A stretch of 64,000 bases of DNA. It comes from Corynebacterium callunae DSM 20147. GTDB lineage: Bacteria > Actinomycetota > Actinomycetes > Mycobacteriales > Mycobacteriaceae. Shown in pieces: positions 63,168-64,000 of the stretch; the first letter of the stretch is position 1; each line of letters opens with the position of its first letter. The DNA lies in NCBI RefSeq assembly GCF_000344785.1, contig NC_020506.1:1054001-1118000 (forward strand), in the 5' to 3' direction. A program made the translations under genes and the position numbers. The notes below the pieces were generated by a model. That model was given only the letters and a program-made list of their open reading frames with translations, was not told where the DNA came from and ran no database searches.

Positions 63168-64000
63168 TTAACCAATTAAATGCCACATGCGGGCGTAGGT
63201 ACCTCCGGCAGACAGCAGCGTCTCGTGAGATCCATCTTCGATGATACGTCCTTGATCAACTACGAGGATACGATCGGCCCTACTTGCCGTCGCCAGGCGG
63301 TGCGCAACGATGATGCTCGTGCGACCTTGAGTGACCCTTTCAGAGGCATTCAAAATCACCATTTCAGTAGCAGGATCAAGTGTTGACGTCGCCTCATCTA
63401 ACAACATAATTTCCGGCTCAATTAATTCCGCACGCGCTAAGGCGATGAGTTGGCGCTGGCCAGAGGATAGATTGCGGCCACGCTCACCGACATGATGGTT
63501 AAAACCATCCGGGATAGCAGCGATTGCGTTAAGGGCACCCACCCTGCGGGCCGCTGCCTCAATAGTGCTTTTCGACGCAAACCTGTCGCCGTAGGCAATA
63601 TTTTCTGCGATTGTGCCACTGAAGAGGTAGGCCTCCTGTGGCACATGTCCGATCGTGCGCCTCCACTGCTTGAGTGGGAAGTCCGCGATGTTGATATCGC
63701 CCGCGCGCACACTACCCTCATTTGGGTCATAAAGACGTGAAATCAACTTCACTACAGTGGATTTTCCGGCACCAGTTGGGCCGACGATAGCCACAGTGGA
63801 ACCTGGCTCAAAATCCACGGAGACATTACGCAGAATTGGGGTGTCAAGATAGCCAAAGGTGACGTCGACAAGCTCAATCTTTTGGGTGGCCGCGCTCTGA
63901 GCGCCAGTGTGGGTGCCGGCGTCGGGGACGCTGGGCTGAGTGGCCAGTAATTCGGTGATGCGGCGGAATCCCACAGCTGCTTGCTGATAGGAGTCAAAGA
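63168..64000 (-). CDS. ABC exporter ATPase domain, C-terminal part (gene continues past the window)
   Basis: The frame is open to the right edge (FDSYQQAAVGFRRI precedes the first internal start codon), so the 278 codons here are the C-terminal ATPase domain of a membrane-ATPase fusion exporter. Walker A is GPTGAGKSTVV, signature LSSGQRQL, Walker B IMLLDEATSTLDP, and the H-loop IIVAHRLAT. These are type IV (multidrug-like) ABC exporters. It is on the same strand as odhA with a 142-bp gap. Confidence 0.9.
   Translation of the reverse strand, partial: FDSYQQAAVGFRRITELLATQPSVPDAGTHTGAQSAATQKIELVDVTFGYLDTPILRNVSVDFEPGSTVAIVGPTGAGKSTVVKLISRLYDPNEGSVRAGDINIADFPLKQWRRTIGHVPQEAYLFSGTIAENIAYGDRFASKSTIEAAARRVGALNAIAAIPDGFNHHVGERGRNLSSGQRQLIALARAELIEPEIMLLDEATSTLDPATEMVILNASERVTQGRTSIIVAHRLATASRADRILVVDQGRIIEDGSHETLLSAGGTYARMWHLIG

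Larger units (their letters stand above)
1717..63873. repeat. Dispersed 11-bp word GCTTNNCGACG, about 30 copies across the window
   Basis: Counted by eye on both strands. On the + strand (first base): 1717, 3737, 5467, 14897, 20026, 26309, 34318, 35489, 36817, 43788, 46337, 54668, 57404, 63567. On the - strand (left end of CGTCGNNAAGC): 2129, 3670, 5108, 12700, 17051, 20833, 25653, 28175, 34402, 39735, 45627, 52501, 57347, 59347, 61981, 63863. The sixth base is T in 20 copies, G in 6, C in 3, A in 1. All are inside genes. In random sequence of equal base use about 0.5 copies would be expected. Function unknown. Confidence 0.75.

Overview
The window is a stretch of chromosome from a Corynebacterium close to C. 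glutamicum. The evidence is gene content and order: ndnR-nadA-nadC-nadS, ykoEDC behind a TPP riboswitch, tpx, typA, mshB, fdxC-dapC, dapD-aroP-dapE, folP2-gpgS, divergent glgA/glgC, sigE-cseE-tatB, mrp, and a 1231-residue OdhA that fuses the E2 catalytic domain to E1. OdhA, GlgC, DapD and TypA read almost like the C. glutamicum proteins, while intergenic DNA and hypothetical genes look more diverged. I infer a sister species of the C. glutamicum group. It is mostly conserved core genome: I see no insertion sequence, prophage, CRISPR array, rRNA or tRNA.

Layout. 1-4.6 kb: end of an MFS permease, then the de novo NAD operon with its Nudix-like regulator and three matching operator-like sites. 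4.6-8.4 kb: YdcZ-type exporter, metallo-beta-lactamase-fold protein, AlkD-like HEAT-repeat protein, lipoate ligase with reversed domain order. 8.5-9.8 kb: a decayed AspT/YidE-type transporter. 9.8-13.7 kb: GntR regulator, PhnB-like protein, 4-hydroxybenzoate uptake and hydroxylation. 13.7-17.3 kb: TPP riboswitch and thiamine-precursor ECF transporter. 17.3-31 kb: antiporter, deacetylase, UvrA-like ATPase, thiol peroxidase, and several membrane or secreted proteins and small enzymes. 31-38.3 kb: typA, orphan solute-binding lipoprotein overlapping mshB, fdxC, dapC, a GtrA-like protein. 38.4-44.1 kb: HNH protein and the succinylase branch of lysine/diaminopimelate synthesis (dapD, a dapD paralogue, aroP, dapE). 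44.2-48 kb: LOG, folP2, gpgS, DivIVA-like, DUF3117, rRNA methyltransferase. 48-52.3 kb: a GH32-like protein without the usual catalytic motifs, glgA, glgC. 52.3-59.3 kb: methyltransferase, envelope-stress sigma/anti-sigma pair, tatB, mrp, DUF1003, channel-less MgtE-like protein, stress protein, lipoprotein. 59.3-64 kb: odhA and the end of an ABC exporter.

The most unexpected signal is not a gene. An 11-bp DNA word, GCTTNNCGACG, mostly with T or G at the sixth position, recurs about 30 times on both strands. Every copy lies inside a coding region, in several reading frames and encoding unrelated peptides. Less than one copy would be expected in random sequence of this length. I know of no described role for it. 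Other signals are the triple ndnR-type operator, perfect palindromes upstream of pobA and between glgA and glgC, and nested palindromes upstream of the anti-sigma gene.
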